Of a stretch of 64,000 nucleotides of DNA, positions 29,101 to 38,700 are shown in pieces. The translations under genes and the position numbers were made by a program. The notes under the pieces were generated by a model. It ran no database searches and was not told the DNA's origin. It saw only the letters and a program-made list of their open reading frames with translations. Within the stretch, counting starts at the first letter, position 1, and each line of letters opens with the position of its first letter. Source of the DNA: Cupriavidus sp. MP-37 (GTDB lineage: Bacteria; Pseudomonadota; Gammaproteobacteria; Burkholderiales; Burkholderiaceae); assembly GCF_020618415.1 (NCBI RefSeq), contig NZ_CP085344.1, positions 705,001-769,000 of the forward strand, given 5' to 3'.

Positions 29101-30668
29101 CGGCCAAGCCCCTGCTCCCCCTCGAGGTCACCGCCCAGGCCAGCAACGCGCTGGCCTGGCTGCGTACCAACGTGGCCGCCGCGGCGCAGCTGAGCGGCGA
29201 TACCCGGCGCCTGGCGCGCGGCGATGTGTTCTTCGCCTACGTGCTGGGCAACGACCGCCTCGCCACCGACGGCCGGCCCTATATCGCGCAGGCGATTGCC
29301 GCCGGCGCCGGCGCCGTGGTCTATGAGGCCGACGGCTTCGACTGGCCCTTCGGCGACGCCGTGCCGCACCTGGCCGTGAGCCGCCTGCACCAGCTGGCCG
29401 GCCCGATCGCCGCCGGCTGGCACGGCAACCCGGCGCGCGGCCTGGCCGTGACCGGCATTACCGGCACCAACGGCAAGACCTCATGCAGCCAGTGGCTGGC
29501 GCGGGTGCTGCAGGCGGCCGGCACGCGCTGCGCGGCCATCGGCACGCTCGGCACGGGCTTCCCGGACGCGCTGCAGGCAACCGGCTTCACCACCCCCGAC
29601 GCGGTGCAGCTGCAGGCCAGCCTGGCCACGCTGCACGACGCCGGCGCGCGCGCCGTGGCGATGGAAGTGTCGTCGCACGGCCTCGAGCAGGAGCGCGTGG
29701 CGGGCACGCATTTCTCGGTGGCGGTGCTGACCAACCTGACCCAGGACCACCTCGACTACCACGGCTCGATGGCCGAGTACGAGGCCGCCAAGGCGCGCCT
29801 GTTCCGCTGGGACGGCCTGCGCACCGCGGTGATCAACCGCGACGACGCCATGGGCCAGCGCCTGCTGGCGGCCGACGCCGCCGCCGTGGCCGCGCCGCAC
29901 GTGATCGAATACGGCATCGACGGCCCCGCCGCCGCCACGGTGCGCGGCCCGCGCGGCGCATGGCTGCGCGCCACCAACGTGCGCGCCACGGCCACCGGCA
30001 CCGCCTTCCATATCGACGGCAGCTTTGGCCACGCGGAAATGGCGACGCCGATGATCGGCGCCTTCAATGTCAGCAACCTGCTCGCAGTGCTGGGCGCCGC
30101 GCTGGCCAGCGGGGTGGCGTGGGATGCGGCGATTGCCGCGCTGCGCGCGCTGGCGCCGGTGGAAGGACGGATGGAACTGTTCGGCGCCGGCAGCGGCCAT
30201 GACGCCGCGCAGGCGCCGCTGGCGGTGGTCGACTACGCCCACACGCCCGACGCGCTCGAGCAGACCCTGGCCGCGTTGCGCCCGGTGGCGCAGGCGCGCC
30301 ACGGCCGCCTGTGGTGCGTGTTCGGCTGCGGCGGTGACCGCGACCCGATCAAGCGCCCGCTGATGGGCGCCGTGGCCGAGCGCCTGGCCGACGAAGTCGT
30401 GCTGACCAGCGACAACCCGCGCAGCGAAGATCCGCAGGACATCCTCGACGCGATTGCCGACGGCATGGCCGAGCGCGCGCGCGGGCGCCAGATCGAAGAC
30501 CGCGCCGCCGCCATCCTCTATGCCGTGCGGCACGCGGCGCCGGCCGACGTGGTGCTGGTGGCGGGCAAGGGCCATGAGGCCACCCAGGAGATCCAGGGCC
30601 GCAAGCGCCCGTTCTCGGATCGCGAACACGTACGTCTGGCACTGGCCACACGCGGAGTATCGGCATGA
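29097..30668 (+). CDS. murE: UDP-MurNAc-tripeptide synthetase (meso-diaminopimelate adding)
   Basis: A 523-aa Mur ligase adding meso-diaminopimelate to UDP-MurNAc-Ala-Glu. The ATP loop is GTNGKT at 123-128; VSSHGLEQERVAGTHF and LTQDHLDYHGSM follow in the central domain; DNPR at 439-442 is the meso-DAP recognition motif of Gram-negative MurE. It is slightly longer than E. coli MurE (495 aa). Its stop overlaps murF by 4 nt. Confidence 0.96.
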   Translation: MTAKPLLPLEVTAQASNALAWLRTNVAAAAQLSGDTRRLARGDVFFAYVLGNDRLATDGRPYIAQAIAAGAGAVVYEADGFDWPFGDAVPHLAVSRLHQLAGPIAAGWHGNPARGLAVTGITGTNGKTSCSQWLARVLQAAGTRCAAIGTLGTGFPDALQATGFTTPDAVQLQASLATLHDAGARAVAMEVSSHGLEQERVAGTHFSVAVLTNLTQDHLDYHGSMAEYEAAKARLFRWDGLRTAVINRDDAMGQRLLAADAAAVAAPHVIEYGIDGPAAATVRGPRGAWLRATNVRATATGTAFHIDGSFGHAEMATPMIGAFNVSNLLAVLGAALASGVAWDAAIAALRALAPVEGRMELFGAGSGHDAAQAPLAVVDYAHTPDALEQTLAALRPVAQARHGRLWCVFGCGGDRDPIKRPLMGAVAERLADEVVLTSDNPRSEDPQDILDAIADGMAERARGRQIEDRAAAILYAVRHAAPADVVLVAGKGHEATQEIQGRKRPFSDREHVRLALATRGVSA

Positions 30669-32065
30669 GCCAGACCACCATGACCACCTTGCAGCAAGCC
30701 GCCGGCTGGATCGCCGGCGCGCGTATCGCCGGCGACGGCGCCGTGCCGTTCGCGCGCGTGCATACCGACAGCCGCAGCGTCGAGGCCGGCGACCTGTTCG
30801 TGGCCCTGCAGGGCGAGCGCTTCGACGCGCACGACTTCATTGCCGACGTGGTCGCGCGCGGCGCCGCCGCGGTGCTGGTGAGCCGCGAGGTCGACGCCGG
30901 GGTGCCGGCCATCGTTGCGCCGGACACGCGTCTCGCGCTGGGCGAACTGGGCGCCGGCTGGCGCCGCCAGTTCACGCTGCCGGCGGTGGCGGTGACCGGC
31001 AGCAATGGCAAGACCACGGTCAAGGAAATGATCGCGGCGATCTTCGCCGCGGCCGTCGGCGAAGACCAGCGCCTGGCCACCGGCGGCAACCTGAACAACG
31101 ACATCGGCCTGCCGCTGACGGTGCTGCGCCTGCGCGCCACGCACCAGTTGGCGGTGCTGGAGCTGGGCATGAACCATCCGGGCGAGACGGTCTACCTGGC
31201 CGGCATCGCCCAGCCCACCGTGGCGGTGATCACCAACGCGCAGCGCGAGCACCAGGAGTTCATGGTCAGCGTGGAAGCCGTGGCGCACGAGCACGCCGCC
31301 GCCATCGCCGCACTGCCGGCCGACGGCGTGGCGGTGTTCCCGCTCGACGCGGAAAGCGGCGGCGCCTACGCCCCGGTGTGGCGCGCGGCCGCGGGCGCGC
31401 GCCGCGTGCTGTCGTTCGGCACCTCGCAGCAGGCCGACGTGCACGCCACCGTGGCGCTGGTCGATGGCGTGCAGGTGATGCAGGTGCGCGCGCCGGGCCA
31501 TGCCTTCGAGGTGCGGCTGGCGCTGCTGGGCGAGCACAACGTGCGCAACGCGCTGGCGGCGATCGCCTGCGCGCTCGCCGCCGGCGTGCACGTGCCGGCA
31601 ATCCAGGCGGGCCTGGAGGCGTTCAAGCCCGTGAAGGGGCGGCTGCAGGTCAAGTACACGCCGGCCGGCACGGTGGTGATCGACGACACCTACAACGCCA
31701 ACCCCGACTCGATGCGCGCCGCCATCGACGTGCTGGCCGGCTTTGCCGCGCCGCGCGTGCTGGTGCTGGGCGACATGGGCGAGGTGGGCGACCAGGGCCC
31801 GGCGTTCCACGACGAGATCGGTGCCTACGCCCGGGCGCGCGGCATCGACGTGCTGTGGGCCACCGGCGCGCTGGCGGTGCACGCGGTACAGGCGTTCGGC
31901 GCCAACGGCCGCCATTTCGGCAGCGCGGAAGAGCTGGCAAAGGCCTTGGAGGAAGACAGCGGGGGCATGGTGGCGCAAGCGGGCGCCGTGCTGGTGAAGG
32001 GATCGCGCTTCATGCGCATGGAACGGATGGTCGCGGCGCTGGTCGCAGACACTTCCGCACACTAA
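30665..32065 (+). CDS. murF: UDP-MurNAc-pentapeptide synthetase
   Basis: A 466-aa Mur ligase that adds D-Ala-D-Ala to the tripeptide precursor. N-terminal domain VHTDSRSVEAGDLFVALQGERFDAHDF; ATP loop GSNGKTT at 112-118; GGNLNNDIGLPLT and LELGMNHPGE; central TNAQREHQEFM; C-terminal VIDDTYNANPDSMRAAI. The ATGA overlap with murE implies coupled translation. mraY follows 13 nt after its stop. Confidence 0.96.
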   Translation: MSQTTMTTLQQAAGWIAGARIAGDGAVPFARVHTDSRSVEAGDLFVALQGERFDAHDFIADVVARGAAAVLVSREVDAGVPAIVAPDTRLALGELGAGWRRQFTLPAVAVTGSNGKTTVKEMIAAIFAAAVGEDQRLATGGNLNNDIGLPLTVLRLRATHQLAVLELGMNHPGETVYLAGIAQPTVAVITNAQREHQEFMVSVEAVAHEHAAAIAALPADGVAVFPLDAESGGAYAPVWRAAAGARRVLSFGTSQQADVHATVALVDGVQVMQVRAPGHAFEVRLALLGEHNVRNALAAIACALAAGVHVPAIQAGLEAFKPVKGRLQVKYTPAGTVVIDDTYNANPDSMRAAIDVLAGFAAPRVLVLGDMGEVGDQGPAFHDEIGAYARARGIDVLWATGALAVHAVQAFGANGRHFGSAEELAKALEEDSGGMVAQAGAVLVKGSRFMRMERMVAALVADTSAH

Positions 32066-32078
32066 ATAAGACAACACG

Positions 32079-33248
32079 ATGTTATTGGCTCTGGCCCAGT
32101 GGCTGCAAAACGACTACAGCTTCCTCCGGGTCGTCAACTACCTGACCTTCCGCGCGGTGATGGCCAACGTCACCGCGCTGGTGATCGGCCTGGCGTTCGG
32201 GCCGTGGGTGATCCGCAAGCTGACCGAGCTGAAGGTCGGCCAGGCGGTGCGCACCATCGGCCCGCAGACGCACCTGGTCAAGTCCGGCACGCCCACCATG
32301 GGCGGCGTGCTGGTGCTGGTGTCGATCGCCGTGTCGACGCTGCTGTGGTGCGACTGGGGCAACCGCTTTATCTGGGTGGTGATGCTGGTCACCTTCGGCT
32401 ATGGCGCGATCGGCTGGGTCGACGACTACCGCAAGGTGGTGTATCGCGACCCGCGCGGCATGTCGAGCCGCGAGAAGTTTTTCTGGCAGACGCTGATCGG
32501 CCTGGTGGCGGCGGTCTACCTGGCGTTCTCGGTGTCCGAGAGCAGCAATGTGCGGGTCTGGGAACTGTTCCTGAACTGGGTCGAGGGCGGGCTGTCGCTG
32601 GACATGCCGTACAAGTCCAACCTGATCGTGCCCTTCTTCAAGGAGATCAGCTACCCGCTGGGCGTGGCCGGCTTCATCGTGCTGACCTACCTGGTGATCG
32701 TGGGCTCGAGCAACGCCGTCAACCTGACCGACGGCCTCGACGGCCTGGTGATCATGCCGGTGGTGCTGGTCGGCGGCGGGCTGGGGGTGTTTGCCTACGT
32801 GATGGGCAACGCGGTCTACAGCAAATACCTGCTGTTCCCGCATATCCCGGGCGCGGGCGAGCTGCTGATCTTCTGCTCGGCGCTCGGCGGCGCGGGGCTG
32901 GCATTCCTCTGGTTCAACGCGCATCCGGCGCAGGTGTTCATGGGCGACGTCGGCGCGCTGGCGCTGGGCGGCGCGCTGGGCACGGTGGCGGTGATCGTGC
33001 GGCAGGAGATCGTGCTGTTCGTGATGGGTGGCATCTTCGTGGTGGAAACACTGTCGGTGATGGCGCAGGTCACCTGGTTCAAGATCACCAAGCGCCGCTA
33101 TGGCGAGGGCAGGCGGCTGTTCCGGATGGCGCCGCTGCATCACCATTTTGAGTTGGGCGGCTGGAAGGAAACCCAGGTCACGGTGCGCTTCTGGATCATC
33201 ACCATGCTGCTGGTGCTGATCGGGTTGTCGACGCTGAAGCTGCGTTAA
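32079..33248 (+). CDS. mraY: Phospho-MurNAc-pentapeptide translocase
   Basis: A 389-aa integral membrane enzyme that transfers phospho-MurNAc-pentapeptide to undecaprenyl phosphate, making lipid I. About ten membrane spans. Catalytic signatures: KSGTPTMGG, the VDDYRKV aspartates, [24 protein letters not shown] and the terminal [15 protein letters not shown]. The length is about 30 residues above E. coli MraY. Confidence 0.96.
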
Positions 33249-33262
33249 GAGTTCGGGAAGAC

Positions 33263-33284
33263 GCTGCGCCGAAGCCGGCGCAGC
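33263..33284 (+). other. Hairpin in the mraY-murD gap
   Basis: GCTGCGCC (33263-33270) pairs with GGCGCAGC (33277-33284) across a GAAGCC loop, 14 nt after the mraY stop. There is no T tract, so it is more likely an mRNA stability element or weak attenuator than a terminator. The 73-nt gap is the longest between murE and ftsW. Confidence 0.45.
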
Positions 33285-33321
33285 CTATATCGATACAGGA
33301 AACCAAAGGCAGGAAATCGAA

Positions 33322-34833
33322 GTGTTTGGCGAGCTGCAAAAACCTCATGTGCTGGTACTGGGCCTCGGCGAGTCGGGGCTGGCCATGGCGCGCTGGTGTG
33401 GCCTGAACGGCTGCGCGGTGCGCGTGGCCGACACGCGCGAGGCGCCCGCCAACCTTGTGTTCCTGCAGGCCGAACTGACGTCGGCCGAATTCGCCGGCGG
33501 CCCGTTCACCGAGGATCTGCTCGACGGCATCGGCCTGGTGGCGATCAGCCCCGGCTTGTCGCCGCTCGAGCCCGCCACCGCTGCGCTGCTGGCGGCGGCG
33601 CAGGCGCGCGGCATCCCGGTGTGGGGCGAGATCGAGCTGTTCGTGCGCGCGCTGCGCCACCTCGAGGCCGAGTCCGGTTATGCGCCGAAGCTGCTGGCGA
33701 TCACCGGCACCAACGGCAAGACCACCACCACCGCGCTGACCGGCCGCCTGGTCGAGCGCGCCGGCAAGAGCGTGGCGGTGGCAGGCAATATCAGCCCGTC
33801 GGCGCTGGACAAGCTGTCGGCCTGCATCGCCTCGGCGTCGCTGCCGGAGGTCTGGGTGCTGGAGCTGTCGAGCTTCCAGCTGGAAACCACCCATACGCTG
33901 GCACCGCATGCCGCCACGGTGCTCAACGTGACGCAGGACCACCTCGACTGGCACGGCTCGATGGAAGCCTATGCCGCGTCCAAGGCACGCATCTTCGGCC
34001 CGGCCGGCCACGCGTGCGTGCAGGTGCTGAACCGCAACGACCGGCTGACGCTGGACATGGCACGCCCCGGCTCGACGCCGGTGACCTTCGGCATCGACCT
34101 GCCCGAAGTGCCGGGCAGCTTCGGCATCCTGCGCGAAGGCGGCATGCCCTGGCTGGTGCTGGCCGAGCCCGATCCCGATGCGGAAGGGGAGGGCAAGCCG
34201 CGCCGCCGCAAGGCTGCCGAAGCCGCGCCGGAAGCGGTGCCGGTGCGCCACAAGCGCCTGATGCCGGCCGATGCGCTGCATATCCGCGGCATGCACAACG
34301 CCACCAACGCGATGGCCGCGCTGGCGCTGTGCCGCGCCATCGACCTGCCGCTGAACGCGCTGCTGCACGGCCTGCGCGAGTACCGCGGCGAGCCGCACCG
34401 CGTCGAGTGGGTCGCCACCATCGACGACGTCGAGTACTTCGACGACAGCAAGGGCACCAACGTGGGCGCCACCGTGGCCGCACTGTCGGGCCTGGACAAG
34501 CGCGTGGTGCTGATCGCCGGGGGCGAGGGCAAGGGGCAGGACTTCTCGCCGCTGGCCGCGCCGGTGGCGCAGTACGCGCGCGCGGTGGTGCTGATCGGCC
34601 GCGCCGCGGCTGAGTTACGCGAGGCGCTGCAGGGCAGCGGCGCCAGCCTGGTCGATGCCGCCACGCTGGAAGAGGCGGTGACGCAGGCCGCCGCGCTGGC
34701 CCAGGCCGGCGACGCGGTGCTGCTGTCGCCGGCGTGCGCCAGCCTCGACATGTTCCGCAACTACGTGCATCGCGCCGAGGTGTTCCGCGGCGCGGTGGAA
34801 GAACTGGCGCTGTCCCGGGGGATCCTGCCATGA
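33322..34833 (+). CDS. murD: UDP-N-acetylmuramoyl-L-alanine:D-glutamate ligase
   Basis: A 503-aa cytoplasmic ligase adding D-Glu. The N-terminus [17 protein letters not shown] binds UDP; ATP loop GTNGKTTTT begins at residue 129; [22 protein letters not shown] and [11 protein letters not shown] follow; [18 protein letters not shown] begins the C-terminal domain. Start is GTG 33322 with AGGAAA upstream. It is about 65 residues longer than E. coli MurD, partly because of a charged Ala/Arg/Glu-rich linker ([20 protein letters not shown], about residues 282-305). The stop overlaps ftsW. Confidence 0.95.
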   Translation: MFGELQKPHVLVLGLGESGLAMARWCGLNGCAVRVADTREAPANLVFLQAELTSAEFAGGPFTEDLLDGIGLVAISPGLSPLEPATAALLAAAQARGIPVWGEIELFVRALRHLEAESGYAPKLLAITGTNGKTTTTALTGRLVERAGKSVAVAGNISPSALDKLSACIASASLPEVWVLELSSFQLETTHTLAPHAATVLNVTQDHLDWHGSMEAYAASKARIFGPAGHACVQVLNRNDRLTLDMARPGSTPVTFGIDLPEVPGSFGILREGGMPWLVLAEPDPDAEGEGKPRRRKAAEAAPEAVPVRHKRLMPADALHIRGMHNATNAMAALALCRAIDLPLNALLHGLREYRGEPHRVEWVATIDDVEYFDDSKGTNVGATVAALSGLDKRVVLIAGGEGKGQDFSPLAAPVAQYARAVVLIGRAAAELREALQGSGASLVDAATLEEAVTQAAALAQAGDAVLLSPACASLDMFRNYVHRAEVFRGAVEELALSRGILP

Positions 34834-36071
34834 GTGACGCACAGGTCAAGCGCAGCGGTTTTATCGGCGCCACCATCGGCAATGCCTGGGGCGGCCTGCG
34901 CGACGCGGTGTCGGGCGTCAAGCCGACCCGTTCGCGCATGATGGAGTACGACCAGCCCATGCTGTGGGTCTCGATCGTGCTGCTCGCGCTCGGCCTGGTG
35001 ATGGTCTACTCGGCGTCGATCGCGCTGCCGGACTCGCCGCGCTACGCCAACTATCGCGAAAGCCACTTCCTGGTGCGCCATGCGTTCGCGCTGGGTATCG
35101 GGCTGTCGGTCGGGCTGGCGGCGTTCCAGGTGCCGGTCAAGGTGTGGGACCGCTACGCGCCCAAGCTCTTCATCTTCGCGCTGATCCTGCTGGTGATCGT
35201 GCTGGTGCCGTTCGTGGGCAAGGGCGTGAACGGCGCGCGGCGCTGGATTCCGCTGGGCGTGATGAACTTCCAGCCGTCCGAGCTGATGAAGCTGGCGGTG
35301 GTGCTGTATGCCGCCAACTACACCGTGCGCAAGCAGGAGTGGATGCAGACCGTGTCCAAGGGCTTCCTGCCGATGGGCGTGGCGGTGGTGGTGGTGGGCT
35401 TGCTGCTGCTGCTCGAACCCGACATGGGCGCGTTCCTGGTGATCGCCGCGGTGGCGATGGGCATCCTGTTCCTGGGCGGCATCAACGGCAAGCTCTTCGC
35501 CGGGCTGGTCGGGGTGGCGGTGGGCGCATTCGCGCTGCTGATCACCGCATCGCCCTGGCGGCGCGAGCGCATCTTCGCCTACCTGAATCCGTGGGAAGAG
35601 AGCAACGCGCTGGGCAAGGCGTACCAGCTGACGCACTCGCTGATCGCCTTCGGCCGCGGCGAATGGACCGGCGTGGGGCTGGGCGGCAGCATCGAAAAGC
35701 TGCACTACCTGCCCGAGGCGCATACCGACTTCATCCTCGCCGTGATCGGCGAGGAATTCGGCTTTATCGGCGTGCTGGTGGTGATCGTGCTGTTCTACTG
35801 GCTGGTGCGGCGCGCCTTCAACATCGGCCGCACCGCGCTGCAGCTGGACCGCACCTTTGCCGGGCTGGTGGCCAAGGGCATCGGCGTCTGGATCGGCTGG
35901 CAGACCTTTATCAACATGGGCGTGAACCTGGGGCTGCTGCCGACCAAGGGGCTGACGCTGCCGCTGGTCAGCTATGGCGGCTCGGGCATCCTGATGAATT
36001 GCGTGGCGCTGGCGATCCTCCTTCGCATTGATTATGAAAACCGTGTATTGATGCGCGGAGGGAAGGTATGA
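34830..36071 (+). CDS. ftsW: Lipid II polymerase FtsW
   Basis: A 413-aa SEDS-family glycosyltransferase of the septum. About 36 cytoplasmic residues precede ten predicted membrane spans. Family blocks are [56 protein letters not shown], the periplasmic loop GWGLGGS-type (here [24 protein letters not shown]) and [23 protein letters not shown] overlap with murD sets the start. The C-terminal codons [11 protein letters not shown] and stop are duplicated 113 nt downstream. Confidence 0.95.
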   Translation: MSDAQVKRSGFIGATIGNAWGGLRDAVSGVKPTRSRMMEYDQPMLWVSIVLLALGLVMVYSASIALPDSPRYANYRESHFLVRHAFALGIGLSVGLAAFQVPVKVWDRYAPKLFIFALILLVIVLVPFVGKGVNGARRWIPLGVMNFQPSELMKLAVVLYAANYTVRKQEWMQTVSKGFLPMGVAVVVVGLLLLLEPDMGAFLVIAAVAMGILFLGGINGKLFAGLVGVAVGAFALLITASPWRRERIFAYLNPWEESNALGKAYQLTHSLIAFGRGEWTGVGLGGSIEKLHYLPEAHTDFILAVIGEEFGFIGVLVVIVLFYWLVRRAFNIGRTALQLDRTFAGLVAKGIGVWIGWQTFINMGVNLGLLPTKGLTLPLVSYGGSGILMNCVALAILLRIDYENRVLMRGGKV

Positions 36072-36185
36072 CCGGAGCGCAGCAATACACGGTTTCGGCG
36101 AAGGCTAACTTCCTGCGTCAGCAGGAAGTTAAGCGCAGCGGCCGAAGCCAAAATCGCGTGCTGATGCGCGGAGGGAAGGTATGAC
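36038..36185 (+). repeat. Duplicated ftsW/murG junction with inverted-repeat insert
   Basis: The 24 bp at 36049-36072 recur exactly at 36162-36185; the shared core GCGCGGAGGGAAGGTATGA carries the last FtsW codons, a ribosome site and ATGA. The 12 bp before each copy differ only by four transitions, all synonymous in the FtsW tail (NRVL). Within the insert, 36077-36095 is an inverted copy of 36038-36056 (18 of 19 bp), with the first ribosome site and start codon in its 20-nt loop. A second hairpin, TAACTTCCTGC/GCAGGAAGTTA with a GTCA loop, is at 36106-36131. No transposase or typical IS end is present. Confidence 0.8.
36068..36184 (+). CDS. Putative 38-aa bridging ORF between ftsW and murG
   Basis: ATG 36068 overlaps the ftsW stop (ATGA) after GGAGGGAAGG, and the TGA at 36182-36184 overlaps the murG start (ATGA). 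The 38 codons run through the whole insert. The N-terminal part ([20 protein letters not shown]) is unlike any protein I recognise; the C-terminal [10 protein letters not shown] equals the end of FtsW. A second ribosome site sits inside its last codons for murG. Whether a peptide is made is unknown; the frame may simply keep ribosomes moving from ftsW to murG. Confidence 0.45.
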   Translation: MTGAQQYTVSAKANFLRQQEVKRSGRSQNRVLMRGGKV

Positions 36186-37251
36186 GCAGCCGCGCACCCT
36201 GCTCGTGATGGCCGGCGGCACCGGGGGACATGTGTTCCCCGGGCTGGCGGTCGCGCAGGCGCTGCGCGCGCAGGGCTGGAACGTGGTCTGGCTGGGCAAC
36301 CGCACCGGCATGGAAGCCACGCTGGTGCCCAAGCACGACATCCCGATGGAGTTCATCCAGTTCGGCGGGTTGCGCGGCAAGGGGCTGGTGACCAAGTTCC
36401 TGCTGCCGCTGAACCTGCTGCGCGCGTTCTGGCAGAGCCTTGCCGCGCTGCGCCGGGTGCGTCCGAGCGTGGTGCTGGGCATGGGCGGCTATATCACCTT
36501 CCCGGCCGGCATGATGGCGTCGCTGCTGGGGCGGCCGCTGGTGCTGCACGAGCAGAACTCGATCGCAGGCCTCGCCAACAAGGTGCTGGCCAGGGTGGCG
36601 GACCGCGTGCTGTGCGCGTTCCCCGATGCACTGCCCGGCAGTGAATGGACCGGCAACCCGGTGCGCGAGGAGCTGGCGCAGCTGGACGCGCCCGAGGCGC
36701 GCTACGACCGGCGCGACGGCCCGCTGCGCATCCTGGTGGTGGGCGGCAGCCTGGGCGCCGCAGCGCTCAACGAGGTGGTGCCCAAGGCGATCGCAATGTT
36801 GCCGCAGGACCAGCGTCCGGTGGTGACGCACCAGGCGGGCGCGAAGCAGATCGACACGCTGCGCGCCAACTACGCCGCGGCGCAGGTGCCGGCGCAGACC
36901 TTGCCGTTCATCGACGACATGACGCGCGCCTATGCCGACGCCGACCTGGTGATCTGCCGCGCCGGGGCGATGACGGTGTCGGAAGTGGCGGCGGCGGGCG
37001 TGGCGGCGCTGTTCGTGCCGTTCCCGCATGCGGTGGACGACCACCAGACCACCAACGCACAGTTTTTGTCGAGCCAGGGCGCGGCCCTGCTCGTGCAGCA
37101 GAAAGACCTGACGGCCGAGGGCCTGGCGCAGACCATTGCCAGCCTGACCCGGCCGCAGCTGAAAGACATGGCGCGCCTGGCGCGCGGACTGGCCCGGCCT
37201 GAGGCAACCCGGCGCGTCGCCGAGGTCTGCCGCGAGCTGGCCAGGGACTGA
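36181..37251 (+). CDS. murG: Lipid I N-acetylglucosaminyltransferase MurG
   Basis: A 356-aa peripheral membrane GT28 glycosyltransferase converting lipid I to lipid II. N-terminal motif [19 protein letters not shown] binds the lipid side; [14 protein letters not shown] and [15 protein letters not shown] follow; the C-terminal UDP-GlcNAc pocket has [48 protein letters not shown] and NA. Its own ribosome site GGAGGGAAGG is the second copy of the duplicated junction. Separated from ftsW by 109 nt instead of the expected direct overlap. Confidence 0.96.
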   Translation: MTQPRTLLVMAGGTGGHVFPGLAVAQALRAQGWNVVWLGNRTGMEATLVPKHDIPMEFIQFGGLRGKGLVTKFLLPLNLLRAFWQSLAALRRVRPSVVLGMGGYITFPAGMMASLLGRPLVLHEQNSIAGLANKVLARVADRVLCAFPDALPGSEWTGNPVREELAQLDAPEARYDRRDGPLRILVVGGSLGAAALNEVVPKAIAMLPQDQRPVVTHQAGAKQIDTLRANYAAAQVPAQTLPFIDDMTRAYADADLVICRAGAMTVSEVAAAGVAALFVPFPHAVDDHQTTNAQFLSSQGAALLVQQKDLTAEGLAQTIASLTRPQLKDMARLARGLARPEATRRVAEVCRELARD

Positions 37252-37252
37252 A

Positions 37253-37276
37253 GTGAGCGAAGCAGCAATCCAATGA
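37253..37276 (+). other. 7-codon bridging frame between murG and murC
   Basis: GTG at 37253, two nucleotides after the murG stop codon begins to be cleared, opens GTG AGC GAA GCA GCA ATC CAA TGA, whose stop overlaps the murC start as ATGA. The frame would let ribosomes reinitiate from murG into murC. It has no clear ribosome site of its own. Confidence 0.35.
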
Positions 37277-38700
37277 AGCATATCGTCAAGAACATCCACT
37301 TCGTGGGCATCGGCGGCGCCGGCATGAGCGGCATCGCCGAGGTCCTGCTGAACCTGGGATACAAGGTCTCGGGCTCGGACGTGGGCAACAACGCCGCCAC
37401 GCGGCGCCTGGCGTCGCTGGGCGCCACCGTCATGCACGGCCATGACGCCGCCAACGTGCGCGGCGCCAACGCGGTGGTGGTGTCGACCGCGGTCAGCGGC
37501 GACAACCCCGAAGTGCTGGCCGCACGCAGCCAGCGCATCCCGGTGGTGCCGCGCGCGGTGATGCTGGCCGAGCTGATGCGGCTGAAGCAGGGCGTGGCCA
37601 TTGCCGGCACGCACGGCAAGACCACCACCACCAGCCTGGTGGCATCGGTGCTGGCCGAAGGCGGCCTCGACCCGACCTTCGTCATCGGCGGCCGGCTGAA
37701 CTCGGCCGGCGCCAACGCGCGCCTGGGCACCGGCGACTTTATCGTGGCCGAGGCCGACGAATCGGATGCCTCGTTCCTGAACCTGTTCCCGGTGATCGAG
37801 GTCATCACCAATATCGATGCCGACCACATGGACACCTACGGGCACGACTTTGCCCGGCTCAAGCAGGCGTTCATCGAATTCACCCAGCGGCTGCCGTTCT
37901 ACGGCATCGCGGTGCTGTGCGTCGACGACCCCAACGTGCGCGAGATCCTGCCGTTCGTGTCCAAGCCGGTGGTGCGCTACGGCTTTGCCGAAGATGCGCA
38001 GATCCGCGCCGTCGATGCGCGCGCGGTCGACGGCCAGATGCACTTCACCGTGCTGCGCCAGCTCAACGGCCATGCCGAGCCGCCGCTGGAGATCGTGCTG
38101 AACCTGCCCGGCCTGCACAACGTGCAGAACGCGCTGGCGGCGATCGCCATCGCCACCGAGCTGGAAGTGCCCGATGCCGCCATCGTCAAGGCGCTGCGCG
38201 AGTTCCACGGCGTTGGCCGCCGCTTCCAGCGCTACGGCGAGGTCGCCACGCCCGACGGCGCCGGCACCTTCACGCTGGTGGACGACTATGGCCACCATCC
38301 GGTGGAGATGGCCGCCACCTTGGCCGCCGCGCGCGGCGCGTTCCCGAATCGGCGCCTGGTGCTGGCGTTCCAGCCGCATCGCTTTACCCGTACGCGCGAT
38401 TGCTTCGAGGACTTCGTCAAGGTGCTGGGCACGGTCGATGCCCTGCTGCTGGCCGAGGTCTATGCCGCCGGCGAAGCCCCGATTGTGGCCGCCGACGGCC
38501 GTGCGCTGACCCGCGCGCTGCGCGTGGCCGGCAAGGTCGAACCTGTTTTTGTAGAGCAGATGGAAGAGATGCCGCAGGCCATCCTGAATGCCGTACGGCC
38601 CGGCGATGTGGTCGTGACCATGGGCGCGGGTTCGATCGGCGGCGTGCCGGGCCAACTGGTGTCGCACCAGCAACCGCTGCAGCAAGGGAGCCAGGCATGA
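37273..38700 (+). CDS. murC: UDP-N-acetylmuramate:L-alanine ligase
   Basis: A 475-aa enzyme adding L-Ala to UDP-MurNAc, the first Mur ligase step. N-terminal [25 protein letters not shown] loop GTHGKTTTT from residue 112; [32 protein letters not shown]-terminal [18 protein letters not shown] and [11 protein letters not shown]. Gene order murG-murC-ddl is the usual dcw order. The stop overlaps ddl (ATGA). Confidence 0.96.
   Translation: MKHIVKNIHFVGIGGAGMSGIAEVLLNLGYKVSGSDVGNNAATRRLASLGATVMHGHDAANVRGANAVVVSTAVSGDNPEVLAARSQRIPVVPRAVMLAELMRLKQGVAIAGTHGKTTTTSLVASVLAEGGLDPTFVIGGRLNSAGANARLGTGDFIVAEADESDASFLNLFPVIEVITNIDADHMDTYGHDFARLKQAFIEFTQRLPFYGIAVLCVDDPNVREILPFVSKPVVRYGFAEDAQIRAVDARAVDGQMHFTVLRQLNGHAEPPLEIVLNLPGLHNVQNALAAIAIATELEVPDAAIVKALREFHGVGRRFQRYGEVATPDGAGTFTLVDDYGHHPVEMAATLAAARGAFPNRRLVLAFQPHRFTRTRDCFEDFVKVLGTVDALLLAEVYAAGEAPIVAADGRALTRALRVAGKVEPVFVEQMEEMPQAILNAVRPGDVVVTMGAGSIGGVPGQLVSHQQPLQQGSQA

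Noticed and set aside
36049..36185. Insertion sequence or MITE at the ftsW-murG junction
   Set aside because: There is no transposase and no terminal inverted repeats at the element ends. The long direct copies derive from the ftsW 3' end itself rather than being short target duplications, so a local duplication or recombination fits better.
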